Shown: positions 28,897 through 39,659, counted from the first letter of the stretch. The stretch: 45,357 nucleotides of DNA from Helicobacter bizzozeronii CCUG 35545 (GCA_000263275.1 CAGP01000040.1:1-45357), one strand, 5' to 3'. A program made the numbers and translations. The notes: generated by a model not told the origin, from the sequence alone.

Positions 28897-29955
28897 CTAG
28901 CGCAAACTCGGGTCTAAGGGTGCGAACAAATGCCCGTAATTGGGGTTATCCCGCAAGAGTTTATTTTTAAAGACGCTGTAATTATTGCATCCTGATTGCA
29001 AGCCATAACTACACACATACGAGAAGAGATCAAGAGCGCGCTTATCACTTTGGGGCACACCCAAGCCCTTTTGATACAACACACCCAAATTATTACAGCT
29101 AGACAAATTCCCCCCATCGCATGCCAACTGGAAATATTTTGAGGCATAGAAGTTATTCACCGGCACGCCATTAGCCCCCTTAGCATAAATCCAGCCTAAA
29201 TTGGCACAGCCCTGAATGTCCCCCGCATTACAGGCTAGGTAATTGAGATCAACCGTGCTTAGTTGCGCCTTATCAATGCCATAGATATTTTTAACATTGC
29301 TCATCAAGCCCAAATTGTAACAACCCAAATCGCTCCCATTATCGCACGCATATTTGTAATATTCCAGGGCTTTGTAATAATTCTTGGGCACACCCACCCC
29401 ATTAGCATACATCCACGCCAAATTATTGCACGCCAACACATCGCCCCCAGAACAACCCACTGCATAGAGTTGGGCGGCTTTTTCCTTGTCATCAGGGGTT
29501 GGGTTTTGTTTGTAGTCATAGGTTTGGGCTAAGTTGGCACACGCGCTCGCATCGCCCCCGCTACAGCCCATTTCATAATAACGCGTGGCTTTTTCTGGGT
29601 CGCTTTGAATCCCCACGCCATTATCATACATCGTGCCTACTGCAAAACAGCCCGCTGGGTTACCCTGATCGCAAGATTTGGCAAAGAGTTTAAAGGCGCT
29701 GCGGTAATCCCCGACCTTAATCGCGCTAATGCCCGCACTCAAAGCATCTTGCGCCACCGCTGGGGGGGTTAGGTGATCATTCATCGGGGGCTGGGCTTTG
29801 GGGGCTGTAAGAGGGGGCTTGGGGGGTTGTTGCTGGCTTAGGGGTTGGTTGGTTTGGGGGTTGTTGGGGGGTTGTTGGTTAGGGGTATCTTGGGCGCATA
29901 GAAACGCCCCTATGAAGAGCATAGCCAAAACCCATCTGACACTCATTAACATCAT
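28897..29955 (-). CDS. Secreted Sel1-repeat (Helicobacter cysteine-rich type) protein, 352 aa
   Basis: The N-terminal signal (VRWVLAMLFIGAFLCAQ) is followed by a Pro/Gln-rich spacer (residues about 23-60) and a chain of about seven Sel1-like repeats. Each has the pattern A..CDNGSDLGCYNLG or GCSGGDVLACNNLAWMYANG with a Cys pair spaced by seven residues, the mark of Helicobacter cysteine-rich (Hcp) proteins. These are periplasmic or secreted, disulfide-stabilised proteins; some bind penicillin or the host immune system responds to them. Intact. It lies between rplI and dapD on the same strand with its own leader. Confidence 0.85.
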   Translation of the reverse strand: MMLMSVRWVLAMLFIGAFLCAQDTPNQQPPNNPQTNQPLSQQQPPKPPLTAPKAQPPMNDHLTPPAVAQDALSAGISAIKVGDYRSAFKLFAKSCDQGNPAGCFAVGTMYDNGVGIQSDPEKATRYYEMGCSGGDASACANLAQTYDYKQNPTPDDKEKAAQLYAVGCSGGDVLACNNLAWMYANGVGVPKNYYKALEYYKYACDNGSDLGCYNLGLMSNVKNIYGIDKAQLSTVDLNYLACNAGDIQGCANLGWIYAKGANGVPVNNFYASKYFQLACDGGNLSSCNNLGVLYQKGLGVPQSDKRALDLFSYVCSYGLQSGCNNYSVFKNKLLRDNPNYGHLFAPLDPSLR

Positions 29956-29992
29956 ATCCCACCTTGATAAAAATTTAACGCAAACCTAAGCA

Positions 29993-31285
29993 TTAATCAT
30001 GCAAGCTCTGATTGAGGGTGATTTTGCGTGTGCTTCTAAAAGCCACCATTTTCCCGCTTTGGCTACATTGTCTAAAATGCACGCCATGCAGCTCTGAGAG
30101 CTCTTTTCCTTTATATAGGTTATCTGCACGGGGTTTAAAATCCGCATTCACAACCTGAAGCTGCTCTGCATCCTCGCTTGAGAGCTCAAAAATTGTGCCC
30201 GCCAACACCCCAATACCCGCATCTACAATGCACCCATCGCCCAAACTAATGCCCACCACGCAATTAGCCCCCAGCAAGCAATTTTTACCAATGCTAATGG
30301 GTTTGCTATTGCCTCCAGAGAGCACGCCCAAAATGCTTGCCCCTCCGCCAACATCTGTGCCCTCGCCCACAATCACAGAGGAGGAAATACGCCCCTCATT
30401 CATGCAAGCCCCCTCCACGCCCGCATTGAAGTTAATGTAACTCGCCCCGGGCATTTGGGTATAACCCCCCTTGCCCAAATACGCCCCAAAGCGTGTCTTA
30501 GCACTATCTAGTAAGCGGATATTGTCATATTGGGGGACTACCTGCATCAAGTAACGGGGGAATTTATCCACAAAGTCAATACAAGGATAGGCATCGCGCA
30601 TTTTTAAATTGACCTCTTGTTCTCTGAGCCAATCTAATTCATAAGGGGTATTCCCACTCCAAGCCACATTGGGTAGGAGATTAAAAATACCCTCTAAATT
30701 CAAACTACGCAATGGGGCTTTACCCAAAGAGAGGGCTAAGAGTTTCATGTAAGCGCTCTCCAAACTCTGGCATGGCTTGTCCGCATACAGCACCACCAAA
30801 TGATAATTAAAACAATCTTGCATGGAAACTTTAGAAACATGCTGCTGGGTTTCATGGTCGTAACTGGTGTAAGGATCAAGGCTAGAGGGCGTGTAATAAA
30901 GGCGTTTTTCTCTAAAAGCCTTGATGAGCTCGACAAGCACTTGGATATTTTTATGCTTGTTTTCATCTTGCAAGGTTTCCTCTAAAAAAGGGGCATAGAG
31001 CTTGAGGGCTTGCTGGATAAAGGCTTTATCCACGCCATAGACCACTTCAGATGCCTGCTTGTCCTCTGTATCCATTTGATACAGCGGAACACTATCCTTC
31101 ACCACGCCCATAAAAACCGAATAAGAGCCTAAATTTTCCTCCCCCCAGTTTAAAACCGGATAGGTTACGCTCAAGGGCTTCCCGCTCTTTTGCCCCCGTT
31201 GGATTTTGGCAATCCCAAAGGCTAGGGGTTTGCGGTATTCTGGGGAGTTTTGGTAATTGCTCACAAAGAGTTTAAATTTTTGCAT
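29993..31285 (-). CDS. dapD: Tetrahydrodipicolinate N-succinyltransferase
   Basis: DapD transfers succinyl from succinyl-CoA to tetrahydrodipicolinate in lysine/meso-diaminopimelate synthesis, needed for peptidoglycan. The C-terminal half is a left-handed parallel beta-helix with hexapeptide repeats: GEGTDVGGGASILGVLSG, IGKNCLLGANCVVGISLGDG, VDAGIGVLAGTIFEL. The 430-residue protein is intact, of the long DapD type found in Helicobacter. Its ATG overlaps the end of the merged ispG by 14 bp. Confidence 0.9.
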   Translation of the reverse strand: MQKFKLFVSNYQNSPEYRKPLAFGIAKIQRGQKSGKPLSVTYPVLNWGEENLGSYSVFMGVVKDSVPLYQMDTEDKQASEVVYGVDKAFIQQALKLYAPFLEETLQDENKHKNIQVLVELIKAFREKRLYYTPSSLDPYTSYDHETQQHVSKVSMQDCFNYHLVVLYADKPCQSLESAYMKLLALSLGKAPLRSLNLEGIFNLLPNVAWSGNTPYELDWLREQEVNLKMRDAYPCIDFVDKFPRYLMQVVPQYDNIRLLDSAKTRFGAYLGKGGYTQMPGASYINFNAGVEGACMNEGRISSSVIVGEGTDVGGGASILGVLSGGNSKPISIGKNCLLGANCVVGISLGDGCIVDAGIGVLAGTIFELSSEDAEQLQVVNADFKPRADNLYKGKELSELHGVHFRQCSQSGKMVAFRSTRKITLNQSLHD

Positions 31286-32365
31286 ATTGTTCCTCGTTTT
31301 GGTGTTGGTTGGCTAAAGCTTGCACCTCAGCGACAAAGGTTTCCAAAAGTTGATCTTCAGGGAGTTTGTGGATCACCTGCCCTTTTTTTGATGATCAAAC
31401 CGCTTTTTTTTGCCAAAGGCGATGGCGATGTCGGCATGTTTGGCTTCCCCTAGGGCATTGACCACACAGCCCATCACGCTCACATCTAGGGGGATTTTAA
31501 TATGGGCTAGGCGTTGCTCCACTTGTGCCATCAAAGCGACTAAATCCGACTCAATGCGCCCACAAGTAGGGCATGAGATAAAGGTGATGCCCTCTTTTTG
31601 CCGCCCGCTGTAGCGCAAAATCGCCTTAGCCACTTTAATTTCTTCCTCTAATTCGCCCGTGATGGACACGCGCATGGTATCCCCAATGCCCTGCCTTAGC
31701 AAATGCCCTAAAGCCATCGCGCTTTTAATGCTGGCATGGAACAAACTCCCCGCCTCTGTAACGCCCAAGTGGAAGGGGTAGGGAGTCAAAGGGCGTAATT
31801 GCTCATAGGCTTGTATGGTGCGCTCCACATCGCTAGCTTTTAAAGACACCTTAATATTGCTAAAACCTGCATCTTCTAAGAGTTTAATGTTATAAAGCGC
31901 AGATTGCACCATGCCCTCAGCATTTGCCCCGTATTTGATTTCAAATTGCTTTTCTAAACTCCCCCCATTGACCCCAATGCGGATGGGCAAGTTACGGGCA
32001 TTGCAAGCCTTAGCCACCGCCTCGATCTTGTCTTTAGACCCGATATTGCCCGGGTTGATGCGGATACCATCCACACTCTCAGCGGCAATTAAAGCTAAGT
32101 GGTGGTGGAAGTGTATATCAGCAATTAAGGGCAAGCTTGCCACTTTTTTAAGCTCTTTGAGGGCGTTTGCGTCCTTTTTATGGCGCACCGCCACGCGCAC
32201 AAAGTCTGCCCCGGCTAACTTCAAGCGATCAATTTGTGCCTTAGTGGCTTGTATGTCGCAGGTTTGGCTATATGCCATGCTTTGGGTGCTAATGGGCGCA
32301 CCCCCACCCACAGGCACAGCACCGACAAAAATTTGCTTGGTTGGCACACGGGCGATCAAAACCAT
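31272..32365 (-). CDS. ispG: IspG, 4-hydroxy-3-methylbut-2-enyl diphosphate synthase (two frameshifts)
   Basis: IspG is the [4Fe-4S] enzyme of the methylerythritol-phosphate isoprenoid pathway. The cluster ligands CPTCGR and [15 protein letters not shown] are present, as is the TIM-barrel N-terminus ([20 protein letters not shown]). As sequenced it ends in [14 protein letters not shown]; shortening the T8 run at 31404-31411 and the T7 run at 31383-31389 by one each gives [20 protein letters not shown] and a normal C-terminus ending at 31272 inside dapD (363 residues). The ispG-dapD pair is also adjacent in H. pylori. Confidence 0.92.
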
Positions 32366-32417
32366 CCTTTAAACTTGGATCAAAAGGGTATTTTAGCCCA
32401 AAGTGGCTAAGAGAGAA

Positions 32418-33485
32418 TTAAAGGGCAGAGAGAATATTGAGGCAAAAATGGCTAAAACTATAGGCTTGGTAGGTCTGCCCGTTAGCAAGCCGACTAGCTT
32501 GGGTGTAGTTGATGGAGATCACCAAGATAGGCATGGGGGGCAGGGCTTTTAGGAGCAAGGATAAATGGTGTTCTAAACTCTCTGGGGTGGGGAAAGCATA
32601 GGGGAAACAGGCAAAGGGGCTAGGACCTTGCACGATCAAACAAGTCTTATGGTAGCGCAGAGCTTTTAAGCCAAAGTGGCGGATCAATTCCAAAGCAACC
32701 ATATTTTCAAACACGGGGGCTAGGGAGTGGGTGTGGCTAAAAGCATAGGGCAGAGCAAAATCATAAAAATAGAATTTAGGGGAGGCTTTGAAATAGCTAG
32801 GGATTAAGAAAAGAGTTAGGCTTTTTTGCAAGGTGGCTAAAAAGAAATAAAGCGTGTCTTTGGAGGTTTTGAGGTGTTTTTTAAGCTGGGTGTAGAGGTG
32901 GTGGGTGCTGATACTCTTGGCTTGGAAAAAAAGAAGGGCTTTAAAGAGATCAAAATGCGCACCAAAGTTAAGAGCGCAGATGTCTTGTTTGTAGCGGATT
33001 TTAGCATGGGGGGGTAAAAACAGCGTGGCGGGCAAATTGCCTTCTTTTAAAAAACGGGCTAGGAGGGTAGAGGGGTCTTTTTTGCAAAAATGCGTGAATT
33101 CAGCAAAATTTAAGGGCATGGTGGGCTGGCAGACAAAGTGGGCGGGGGCGTTAATGGGCGTGCTGTCTATAATGATGGTGGGCACGCTGGGGGGGGTAAA
33201 ATTTGGGGGTGGGCGGTTTAAAATCAAAAGATTGGGGGGGTTGTTGTGGCAAAAGGTGTGGATATAAGCGTGCATGGAGGCTATGAGGCGCGCATCTTGA
33301 AAATCCACATAGACAACCTTTTTAAACGCCCGCCCCAAGCACAGAGCCAAACTATTTTTACCCGACTTAGGGGGTCCATACAAGAGCATGGGGGGCTTAA
33401 GGGTGTAAAAACGCGTGGCTAACACCCGTTGGGTGCTGGCTAGCTCAAAGCTGCTTTCTAAAATACTTGTAACCATCTCTTCCAT
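32418..33485 (-). CDS. AAA-type ATP-binding protein, 355 aa
   Basis: A P-loop-like motif LLYGPPKSGKNSLALCLG is at residues about 35-52. The body (FAEFTHFCKKD, KFYFYDFALPYAF, VFENMVALELIRHFG) resembles the AAA_14/DUF4143 class of ATPases, in which an N-terminal P-loop domain precedes a helical and nuclease-like C-terminal part. In the P-loop the usual T/S after GK is Asn-Ser (GKNS), so ATP binding may be altered. A homologue lies beside rpsJ in H. pylori as I recall. It is transcribed divergently from rpsJ. The coding strand is unusually C-rich compared with neighbours. Function unknown. Confidence 0.7.
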   Translation of the reverse strand: MEEMVTSILESSFELASTQRVLATRFYTLKPPMLLYGPPKSGKNSLALCLGRAFKKVVYVDFQDARLIASMHAYIHTFCHNNPPNLLILNRPPPNFTPPSVPTIIIDSTPINAPAHFVCQPTMPLNFAEFTHFCKKDPSTLLARFLKEGNLPATLFLPPHAKIRYKQDICALNFGAHFDLFKALLFFQAKSISTHHLYTQLKKHLKTSKDTLYFFLATLQKSLTLFLIPSYFKASPKFYFYDFALPYAFSHTHSLAPVFENMVALELIRHFGLKALRYHKTCLIVQGPSPFACFPYAFPTPESLEHHLSLLLKALPPMPILVISINYTQASRLANGQTYQAYSFSHFCLNILSAL

Positions 33486-33559
33486 AAGATGTTATCCTAG
33501 TCTAGTTTTCCTTTAAAAAAGGACAATAATCTCTAAGCCCATGCCCTTAAAAGCCCATT

Positions 33560-33589
33560 TTGACCTTGACTAATGTCTTTTTTTATAAT
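33560..33589 (+). promoter_or_regulatory. Promoter of the S10 ribosomal operon
   Basis: TATAAT at 33584-33589 follows a T-rich run; TTGACC at 33560-33565 gives an 18-bp spacer. It lies 34 bp upstream of the rpsJ start and reads through the whole block to map and csd6 if no internal promoter or terminator acts. Confidence 0.65.
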
Positions 33590-33623
33590 AAAATCGTGGT
33601 TTTTAAATTCGCTAAGGATGAGA

Positions 33624-33941
33624 ATGGAAAAGATACGACTCAAATTAAAAGCCTATGATCACCGCGTTTTGGATCGTTCGGTGGTGGCGATTGTTGAGGC
33701 TGTCAAACGCTCCGGTTCAGAGATTAGAGGTCCTATTCCCTTGCCCACCAAAAATAAGCGTTATACGGTTCTACGCTCCCCACACATCAACAAGGACTCT
33801 AGAGAGCAATTTGAGATCCGCGTGCATAGCCGTTTGATCGATATTATCTCTGCGACACCCGAAACCGTGGATAGCTTAATGAAATTAGATCTAGCTCCAG
33901 AGGTGGATGTAGAGGTAACTTCTATGGAAGGGAAATCCTAG
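33624..33941 (+). CDS. rpsJ: 30S ribosomal protein S10
   Basis: I choose the ATG at 33624 ([20 protein letters not shown]), which has AAGGA upstream and matches the usual N-terminus; an ATG two codons earlier overlaps the Shine-Dalgarno. [19 protein letters not shown] is diagnostic. 105 residues, intact. First gene of the S10 block. Confidence 0.95.
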   Translation: MEKIRLKLKAYDHRVLDRSVVAIVEAVKRSGSEIRGPIPLPTKNKRYTVLRSPHINKDSREQFEIRVHSRLIDIISATPETVDSLMKLDLAPEVDVEVTSMEGKS

Positions 33942-33980
33942 CAGGCACTCTATGTGCGTGATTTTTTAATGGGAGAGAAA

Positions 33981-34566
33981 ATGGAATATTTAGTCCAAAA
34001 GATTGGCATGAGCCGCGTAGTTGGGGCACAGAGTGTCCCGGTTACTTTGCTAAAAGTTTTAGAGAGCAAGGTATGTGCGCTTAAGGAAAATGGAAAGGCT
34101 TTAGTGGCTTATTCTCTGCACAAGCAACACAATAAAGCCATTGCCGGGCAAACAAAAAAAATACCAGCTCAGTAAGGAGTTTAACCGCTTTGCAACTTTG
34201 AGCGGTCCAGAAGAATTAGGCGATCTCAAAACAGATCCCCTAGAGAGTGCCCACAAAGTCAAAGCCACTTTTTACACTAAAGGACGGGGCTTTAGCGGTG
34301 CGATGAAGCGTTGGAACTTCCAAGGCGGTCCTGCTGCACATGGGAGTCGTTTCCACCGCCGTTTGGGTTCTATTGGTAATAGAGAATGGCCCGGGCGTGT
34401 GCAAAAGGGCAAGAAAATGGCGGGTCGCTATGGGAATGAAAAAGTAACATGCCATAATGAAGTGATCTCCTTTGATAAAGAAAGTAAAATCCTCGTGCTT
34501 AAGGGCTCTGTAGTGGGCTATGCAGGGGCTTATGGCAGGATTAGCGTCCAAAAGGAGAAAAAATGA
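33981..34566 (+). CDS. rplC: 50S ribosomal protein L3 (one frameshift)
   Basis: The N-terminal piece ([20 protein letters not shown]) and C-terminal piece ([40 protein letters not shown]) join if the A8 run at 34154-34161 is read as seven, giving [20 protein letters not shown] and 194 residues. L3 initiates large-subunit assembly and reaches toward the peptidyl-transferase centre. It overlaps rplD by 4 bp. Confidence 0.94.
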
Positions 34567-35174
34567 AAGCAAAAGTCTTAGATGCCCAATGCCAAGTGGT
34601 GGGCGAGTTGGATTTACCTGCTAGGTATGCCCAAATCAATGCCCATAACCTTTACTTGTATGTCAAGCATTACCGCGCTTTGGGGCGTGCCAACACAGCT
34701 AAGAGCAAAAATCGGGGCGAGGTGAGCGGTGGGGGTAGGAAACCTTGGAGTCAAAAGGGCGGGGGGCGTGCGCGCGCTGGGAGCATCACTTCGCCCGTGT
34801 TTGTGGGCGGGGGCGTATCCCATGGGGCGACCAATAACCGCAATTATGATCTTAAAATCAATAAAAAGCAGAAAAAACTCGCCCTAGAATACGCCCTAGG
34901 GCAAAAGGCTCAAGATCAGAAACTCTTGGTGGTGGATCAAATTGAAATCCCTAGCCGTAAAACCAAAGATGCACAAGTTTTTGTCAAAAATCTCAACCAA
35001 CGCGATGTGCTCTTGGTGGTGCAGAATCTACAAGAAGGCACGGATTTAGCTTTTAGGAATTTACCCAATTGTTTTTTGGTGGAAACAAGCGAAGTGAATG
35101 CCTTTTTAGTCGCTGCCTTTAGTGCGGTGGTGATCGAAAAAGCAGCGTTTAACACGCTTGTTTCAGTTCAATGA
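34563..35174 (+). CDS. rplD: 50S ribosomal protein L4
   Basis: The 203-residue protein contains the L4 tunnel loop [20 protein letters not shown] and the globular part [18 protein letters not shown]. Intact. L4 lines the exit tunnel and in some bacteria represses the S10 operon; no such leader structure is evident here. Confidence 0.94.
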   Translation: MKAKVLDAQCQVVGELDLPARYAQINAHNLYLYVKHYRALGRANTAKSKNRGEVSGGGRKPWSQKGGGRARAGSITSPVFVGGGVSHGATNNRNYDLKINKKQKKLALEYALGQKAQDQKLLVVDQIEIPSRKTKDAQVFVKNLNQRDVLLVVQNLQEGTDLAFRNLPNCFLVETSEVNAFLVAAFSAVVIEKAAFNTLVSVQ

Positions 35175-35184
35175 AGGAGTGGTC

Positions 35185-35466
35185 ATGGCAGATATTACAA
35201 ACATCAAATCCATACTTTACACCGAAAAATCCCTATCGATGCAAGAAAATGGGGTGATCGTGGTGCAAACCACTATGGGCGTGAGTAAAAACCAACTCAA
35301 GGCGATCTTTAAAGATTACTTTGGTTTCGTGCCCTTAAAAATCAACTCGCTCAGGCAGGAGGGCAAGGTCAAGCGTTTTAAGGGTCGTTTGGGACAACGC
35401 AATGACTATAAAAAGTTCTATGTCAAAGTCCCCAAAGATGCCAATATCACCGCTTTGAGCGCATAA
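35185..35466 (+). CDS. rplW: 50S ribosomal protein L23
   Basis: The start at 35185 ([20 protein letters not shown]), preceded by GAAGGAG, matches the H. pylori protein; a longer frame from 35158 overlaps rpl[18 protein letters not shown] closes the 93-residue protein. L23 is the docking site of trigger factor and SRP at the tunnel exit. Confidence 0.94.
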   Translation: MADITNIKSILYTEKSLSMQENGVIVVQTTMGVSKNQLKAIFKDYFGFVPLKINSLRQEGKVKRFKGRLGQRNDYKKFYVKVPKDANITALSA

Positions 35467-35475
35467 GGAGAGTGC

Positions 35476-36306
35476 ATGGCAATTAAAACTTATAAACCTT
35501 ACACGCCTAGTCGCCGTTTTATGAGTGGCTTGAGCTCTGGCGACATCACCGCTAAAGCGGGTGTCAAAAAACTTCTGGTCAAATTGCCCGTGCATGCCGG
35601 GCGCAACCACAGCGGGAAGATCACCAGCCGCCACAAAGAGGGCGGGGCAAAACGGCTTTATCGCATCATTGATTTTAAACGCAACAAATGGGACATGGAG
35701 GGCAAGGTTAGCGCGATTGAATACGACCCCTACCGCAACACCCGCATTGCCCTAGTAGTCTATCCCGATGGGGACAAACGCTACATTTTACAGCCTAGCG
35801 GATTGAAAGTGGGCGATGTGGTGATCGCTGCTGAGGGCGGGCTAGACATTAAGACCGGTTTTGCCATGAAGCTTAAAAATATCCCTATGGGGACCATTGT
35901 GCATAATATCGAAATGCACCCCGGAGCGGGCGGACAGCTGGCTAGGAGTGCGGGCATGAGCGCACAAATCATGGGTAAAGAGGGCAAATACACGATTTTA
36001 CGCATGCCCAGTGGCGAAATGCGCTACATTTTGAGCGAGTGCATGGCGAGCATTGGCGTGGTGGGCAATGAAGATTTTATTAACGCCTCCATTGGCAAGG
36101 CGGGGCGTAACCGCTATAAGCGTGTGCGCCCACAAACTAGGGGGAGTGCGATGAACCCAGTCGATCACCCCCATGGGGGCGGTGAGGGTAAAACTGGCTC
36201 GAGTGGCCACCCCGTATCGCCTTGGGGATTACCCGCCAAGGGCTATAAAACCAGACGCAAAAAAGCAAGCGATCGCTTGATCATTTCACGCAAGAAAGGC
36301 AAATAA
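35476..36306 (+). CDS. rplB: 50S ribosomal protein L2
   Basis: The 276-residue protein carries the highly conserved [40 protein letters not shown] and [16 protein letters not shown]. The His in VDHPHGGG is near the peptidyl-transferase centre. Intact; its stop overlaps the rpsS start (TAATG). Confidence 0.96.
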   Translation: MAIKTYKPYTPSRRFMSGLSSGDITAKAGVKKLLVKLPVHAGRNHSGKITSRHKEGGAKRLYRIIDFKRNKWDMEGKVSAIEYDPYRNTRIALVVYPDGDKRYILQPSGLKVGDVVIAAEGGLDIKTGFAMKLKNIPMGTIVHNIEMHPGAGGQLARSAGMSAQIMGKEGKYTILRMPSGEMRYILSECMASIGVVGNEDFINASIGKAGRNRYKRVRPQTRGSAMNPVDHPHGGGEGKTGSSGHPVSPWGLPAKGYKTRRKKASDRLIISRKKGK

Positions 36307-36588
36307 TGGGAAGGTCAATTAAAAAAGGTCCCTTTATAGACAAGCATCTAATGGATAAGACGCTCAAACACAAAGCCAAAAAAAGACAACCGCCCCATTA
36401 AAACATGGTCGCGCCGCAGCACCATTTTACCCGATATGATTGGGCTCACCTACAATGTGCATAATGGGCGCATTTTTGTCCCTGTCTATATCACTGAAAA
36501 CCATGTCGGCTATAAACTCGGCGAATTTGCCCCCACAAGGACTTTTAAGGGGCATAAGGGCACCGTGCAAAAAAAGATAGGCAAGTAA
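36306..36588 (+). CDS. rpsS: 30S ribosomal protein S19 (one frameshift)
   Basis: No single open frame covers this gene because of an A7 run at 36378-36384. Read as six, it gives [20 protein letters not shown], then [40 protein letters not shown] and [14 protein letters not shown], 93 residues, a typical S19. S19 pairs with S13 in the head of the small subunit. It is easy to miss in automatic annotation. Confidence 0.93.
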
Positions 36589-36618
36589 CATGGCAAATTA
36601 TCACACAAAGGACAACTC

Positions 36619-36945
36619 ATGAGCGTGGCGTTACTCCGCTATACCAGACTTTCCCCAACCAAGGCGCGTTTGTTGGCTAGACAAGTGCAGGGCATGAACG
36701 CCGAAGTGGCGATCGCCCGCCTCGAATTCACCCCCAACAAAGCCGCCCGCATCCTCTCTAGGGTGATCAGCGCAGCAGTTTATAATGGGCAATACGACTC
36801 TAGAGAAGTGGAGGTCTTAAGTTGCCGTGTGGATGCAGGCCCTGTTTTAAAAAGGCACATGCCCCGCGCACGAGGGCGCGCGACCGCCATTAGAAAGCCC
36901 ACCGCACACATCAGAGTAGAAGTGGGCAAGGGAGGGCAAAAGTAA
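36619..36945 (+). CDS. rplV: 50S ribosomal protein L22
   Basis: [39 protein letters not shown] and the tunnel hairpin [20 protein letters not shown] identify L22. At 108 residues it is somewhat shorter than the H. pylori protein (about 122), lacking the Lys-rich tail. It ends directly at the rpsC start. Confidence 0.94.
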   Translation: MSVALLRYTRLSPTKARLLARQVQGMNAEVAIARLEFTPNKAARILSRVISAAVYNGQYDSREVEVLSCRVDAGPVLKRHMPRARGRATAIRKPTAHIRVEVGKGGQK

Positions 36946-37647
36946 ATGGGACAAAAGGTCAATCCAATTGGTTTAAGACTGGGCATTAACCGCAACTGGA
37001 CTTCCCGCTGGTTCCCTAGCCATGAAACCGTTGCCAACATTGAGGAAGACTACCGCATCCGCAAATTCCTCAAAAAAGAGCTCTACTACGCTGGGGTGAG
37101 CGAGATTTTGATTGAACGCGCGGCCAAGAAGTTGCGTATCACCGTTGTAGCCGCCAGACCCGGACTCATCATTGGCAAAAAGGGCGTGGATATTGAAAAA
37201 GTCAAACTCTCTTTAAAAAATCTGATCCGCAAAGAAATCTCGGTGAATATCAAAGAAGCCAAACGCCCCCAAGCAGATGCGCAGTTATGTGCTGAGAATG
37301 TGGCGACCCAATTAGAGAAACGGGTTGCCTTTAGACGGGCGATGAAAAAGGTCATGCAAACGGCGATGAAAGCAGGAGCTAAGGGGATTAAGGTGCGTGT
37401 GTCTGGGCGTTTAGCTGGAGCTGAGATTGCGCGCACCGAGTGGTATATGGAGGGGCGTGTGCCACTGCACACCTTGCGGGCTAAAATTGATTATGGCTTT
37501 GCAGAAGCTTTCACAGTTTATGGCAATATTGGCGTGAAAGTGTGGGTTTTTAAAGGTGAGGTGCTGCACAAGGGCATCCAATCTGAAAAACGCGAGGAAA
37601 ACGAGGAACGCGCCCCCAGAGCGCGCACTAGGAAAGGGAGAGAATAG
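36946..37647 (+). CDS. rpsC: 30S ribosomal protein S3
   Basis: The start [20 protein letters not shown], the KH-domain motif [17 protein letters not shown] and [22 protein letters not shown] are standard for S3, which guards mRNA entry and has helicase activity with S4. The 233-residue protein is intact, with a basic C-terminus ([11 protein letters not shown]). Confidence 0.95.
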   Translation: MGQKVNPIGLRLGINRNWTSRWFPSHETVANIEEDYRIRKFLKKELYYAGVSEILIERAAKKLRITVVAARPGLIIGKKGVDIEKVKLSLKNLIRKEISVNIKEAKRPQADAQLCAENVATQLEKRVAFRRAMKKVMQTAMKAGAKGIKVRVSGRLAGAEIARTEWYMEGRVPLHTLRAKIDYGFAEAFTVYGNIGVKVWVFKGEVLHKGIQSEKREENEERAPRARTRKGRE

Positions 37648-37649
37648 CC

Positions 37650-38075
37650 ATGTTGATGCCTAAAAAGACCAAGTATAGAAAGCAGATGAAGGGGCGTAAC
37701 CGGGGCAAGTCCTACCGGGGTGCACAACTTGCCTTTGGCGACATTGGCATTAAAGCCATAGAACATGGGCGCATTGACTCACGCCAAATTGAAGCCGCAC
37801 GGGTGGCGATGACACGCCACATCAAAAGAGCGGGCAAGGTGTGGATTCGGGTTTTCCCTGATAAGCCCCTAACTGCTAAACCCCTAGAAACGCGGATGGG
37901 TAAGGGTAAGGGCTCAGTGGAAAAATGGGTGATGAATATCAAACCCGGGCGCATTGTCTATGAAATGCTGGGCATTGAAGAGGGTTTAGCGCGCGAGGCA
38001 TTGGCTTTGGCACAAAGAAAATTGCCTTTCAAAACCAAGATCGTAACCAAAGAGAGCGAAAATGAAATTTATTGA
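37650..38075 (+). CDS. rplP: 50S ribosomal protein L16
   Basis: The body [40 protein letters not shown] and the [17 protein letters not shown] loop define L16, which contacts A-site tRNA. Two ATGs are possible, 37650 and 37656; the second gives the usual MPKKTKYRK start. Intact, overlapping rpmC by 14 bp. Confidence 0.94.
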   Translation: MLMPKKTKYRKQMKGRNRGKSYRGAQLAFGDIGIKAIEHGRIDSRQIEAARVAMTRHIKRAGKVWIRVFPDKPLTAKPLETRMGKGKGSVEKWVMNIKPGRIVYEMLGIEEGLAREALALAQRKLPFKTKIVTKESENEIY

Positions 38076-38262
38076 GTTGCAGAACAAAAACAAGGCAGAG
38101 TTGGAGAAGTTGCTAAAAGACAAAAAATTAGAACTCTTTGAATTGCGGGTCAAACTCAAGACGATGCAACTAAGCAACCCCAATGAGATTAGAGGGGTGC
38201 GTAAAGACATCGCTAGGATTAGCACCGCTTTAAGCACATTAAAGGCAGGACATGGAAACTAA
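38062..38262 (+). CDS. rpmC: 50S ribosomal protein L29
   Basis: This 66-residue, helical protein ([40 protein letters not shown]) has the L29 pattern. Its ATG lies within rplP and its end overlaps rpsQ, so these three are translated in a chain. L29 flanks the tunnel exit next to L23. Confidence 0.92.
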   Translation: MKFIELQNKNKAELEKLLKDKKLELFELRVKLKTMQLSNPNEIRGVRKDIARISTALSTLKAGHGN

Positions 38263-38512
38263 GCAACCGCATAAACGCACCATTCAGGGTAAGGTCGTGA
38301 ATAAAATTGATGCGTGTAGTGCTGTGATTTTGGTTGAAAGAAAGGTGCTCCACAAAAAATACCGCAAAATTGTTAAACGCTTTAAAAAATACACCATTGA
38401 CGATCGCCAAGATCGCACGCAGGTGGGCGATTTTGTGAGTGCTGTCGAATGCAAGCCCGTTTCTAAAACCAAGACCTTTGCACTCAAAGAAATCATTGTT
38501 AAGGGAGTGTAA
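38252..38512 (+). CDS. rpsQ: 30S ribosomal protein S17
   Basis: The OB-fold protein (86 residues) shows [20 protein letters not shown], the [16 protein letters not shown]-like segment and [20 protein letters not shown]. It contains in-frame A6 runs that are correct, showing that the homopolymer problem is not universal. It ends directly before rplN. Confidence 0.93.
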   Translation: METKQPHKRTIQGKVVNKIDACSAVILVERKVLHKKYRKIVKRFKKYTIDDRQDRTQVGDFVSAVECKPVSKTKTFALKEIIVKGV

Positions 38513-38882
38513 GTGATTCAGAGTTTTACTAGGTTAGTGGTGGCAGACAATAGCGGGGGCAAGGAGATCATGTGTATCAAGGTCTTGGGGGGTAGCCATA
38601 AACGCTATGCGAGCGTGGGCGATGTGATTGTGGCTTCTGTGAAAAAGGCGATCCCTAATGGCAAGGTCAAAAAAAGGGCAAGTGGTGAAAGCCGTGATTG
38701 TGCGGACAAAAAAAGAGGTGCAACGCCCTAATGGTTCTTTGATCCGCTTTGATGATAACGCAGCGGTGATTTTAGATGCTAAGAGAGACCCCATCGGCAC
38801 GCGTATTTTTGGACCGGTGAGCCGGGAAGTGCGCTATGCCAATTTTATGAAAATTGTCTCTTTGGCTCCGGAGGTTCTGTAA
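38513..38882 (+). CDS. rplN: 50S ribosomal protein L14 (one frameshift)
   Basis: It starts at a GTG ([20 protein letters not shown]). The frame breaks at an A7 run (38669-38675); six bases give [20 protein letters not shown] and on to [20 protein letters not shown] and LAPEVL, 122 residues, the normal size. L14 forms bridge B8 and binds the silencing factor RsfS. Confidence 0.94.
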
Positions 38883-39110
38883 ATGAAGTGCAAGATTAAA
38901 AAAGAGGACATGGTGAAGGTGATTGCTGGAGATGATAAGGGCAAGGTGGGCAAGGTGTTAGCAGTCTATCCTAAACGCTCTTTAGTCGTGGTGGAGGGTT
39001 GCAAATTAGTCAAAAAAGCCATTAAGCCCACAGATGACAACCCCAAGGGCGGGCATATCCAAAAAGAAATGCCCATGCATATCTCCAATGTTAAGAAAGA
39101 GAAGGAGTAG
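38883..39110 (+). CDS. rplX: 50S ribosomal protein L24
   Basis: This 75-residue KOW-domain protein ([40 protein letters not shown]) starts immediately after the rplN stop. L24 is an assembly initiator protein at the 5' end of 23S rRNA. Intact. Confidence 0.94.
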   Translation: MKCKIKKEDMVKVIAGDDKGKVGKVLAVYPKRSLVVVEGCKLVKKAIKPTDDNPKGGHIQKEMPMHISNVKKEKE

Positions 39111-39113
39111 AAC

Positions 39114-39659
39114 ATGCATGGCTTAAAAAGCTTCTATGAAAAGGAAGTGAAACAGAAATTAGCCCAAGAGTTGGGGATTAAAAATCCCATGTTGCTCCCT
39201 AAACTAGAAAAGGTTGTGCTGAGTGTGGGGGCGGGGGATTATGCCAAAGACATGAAGGTGATGCAAAACATCGCCCAAACTCTCTCTTTGATTGCCGGGC
39301 AAAAGGCGGTGATCACCACCGCTAAAAAGTCCGTAGCGGGCTTTAAGATCCGTGAAAAAATGGCGGTGGGCGTGAAAGTTACTTTGAGAAATAAGGTGAT
39401 GTTCAACTTCCTAGAGAAATTGATTGTGATTGCGTTGCCTAGGGTGAAAGACTTTAGAGGCGTGTCTAGGAATGGCTTTGATGGGCGGGGCAATTATGGC
39501 TTTGGGTTAAACGAACAGCTCATTTTTCCCGAGGTGGTCTATGATGACATCATGGTAACCCATGGGCTCAACATCGCCATCATCACTTCGACAAACAGCG
39601 ACAAGGAGGCATTTAAGTTGTTAGAATTACTTGGAATGCCATTTGCGAAAGGACGCTAA
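39114..39659 (+). CDS. rplE: 50S ribosomal protein L5
   Basis: The protein (181 residues) shows [40 protein letters not shown] and [21 protein letters not shown]5 binds 5S rRNA and the P-site tRNA elbow. Intact; its stop overlaps the rpsN ATG. Confidence 0.95.
   Translation: MHGLKSFYEKEVKQKLAQELGIKNPMLLPKLEKVVLSVGAGDYAKDMKVMQNIAQTLSLIAGQKAVITTAKKSVAGFKIREKMAVGVKVTLRNKVMFNFLEKLIVIALPRVKDFRGVSRNGFDGRGNYGFGLNEQLIFPEVVYDDIMVTHGLNIAIITSTNSDKEAFKLLELLGMPFAKGR

Noticed and set aside
33486-33623. Ribosomal-protein leader or riboswitch ahead of rpsJ
   Set aside because: The 138-bp gap holds two back-to-back promoters and a short AT-rich leader; I found no strong conserved hairpin.
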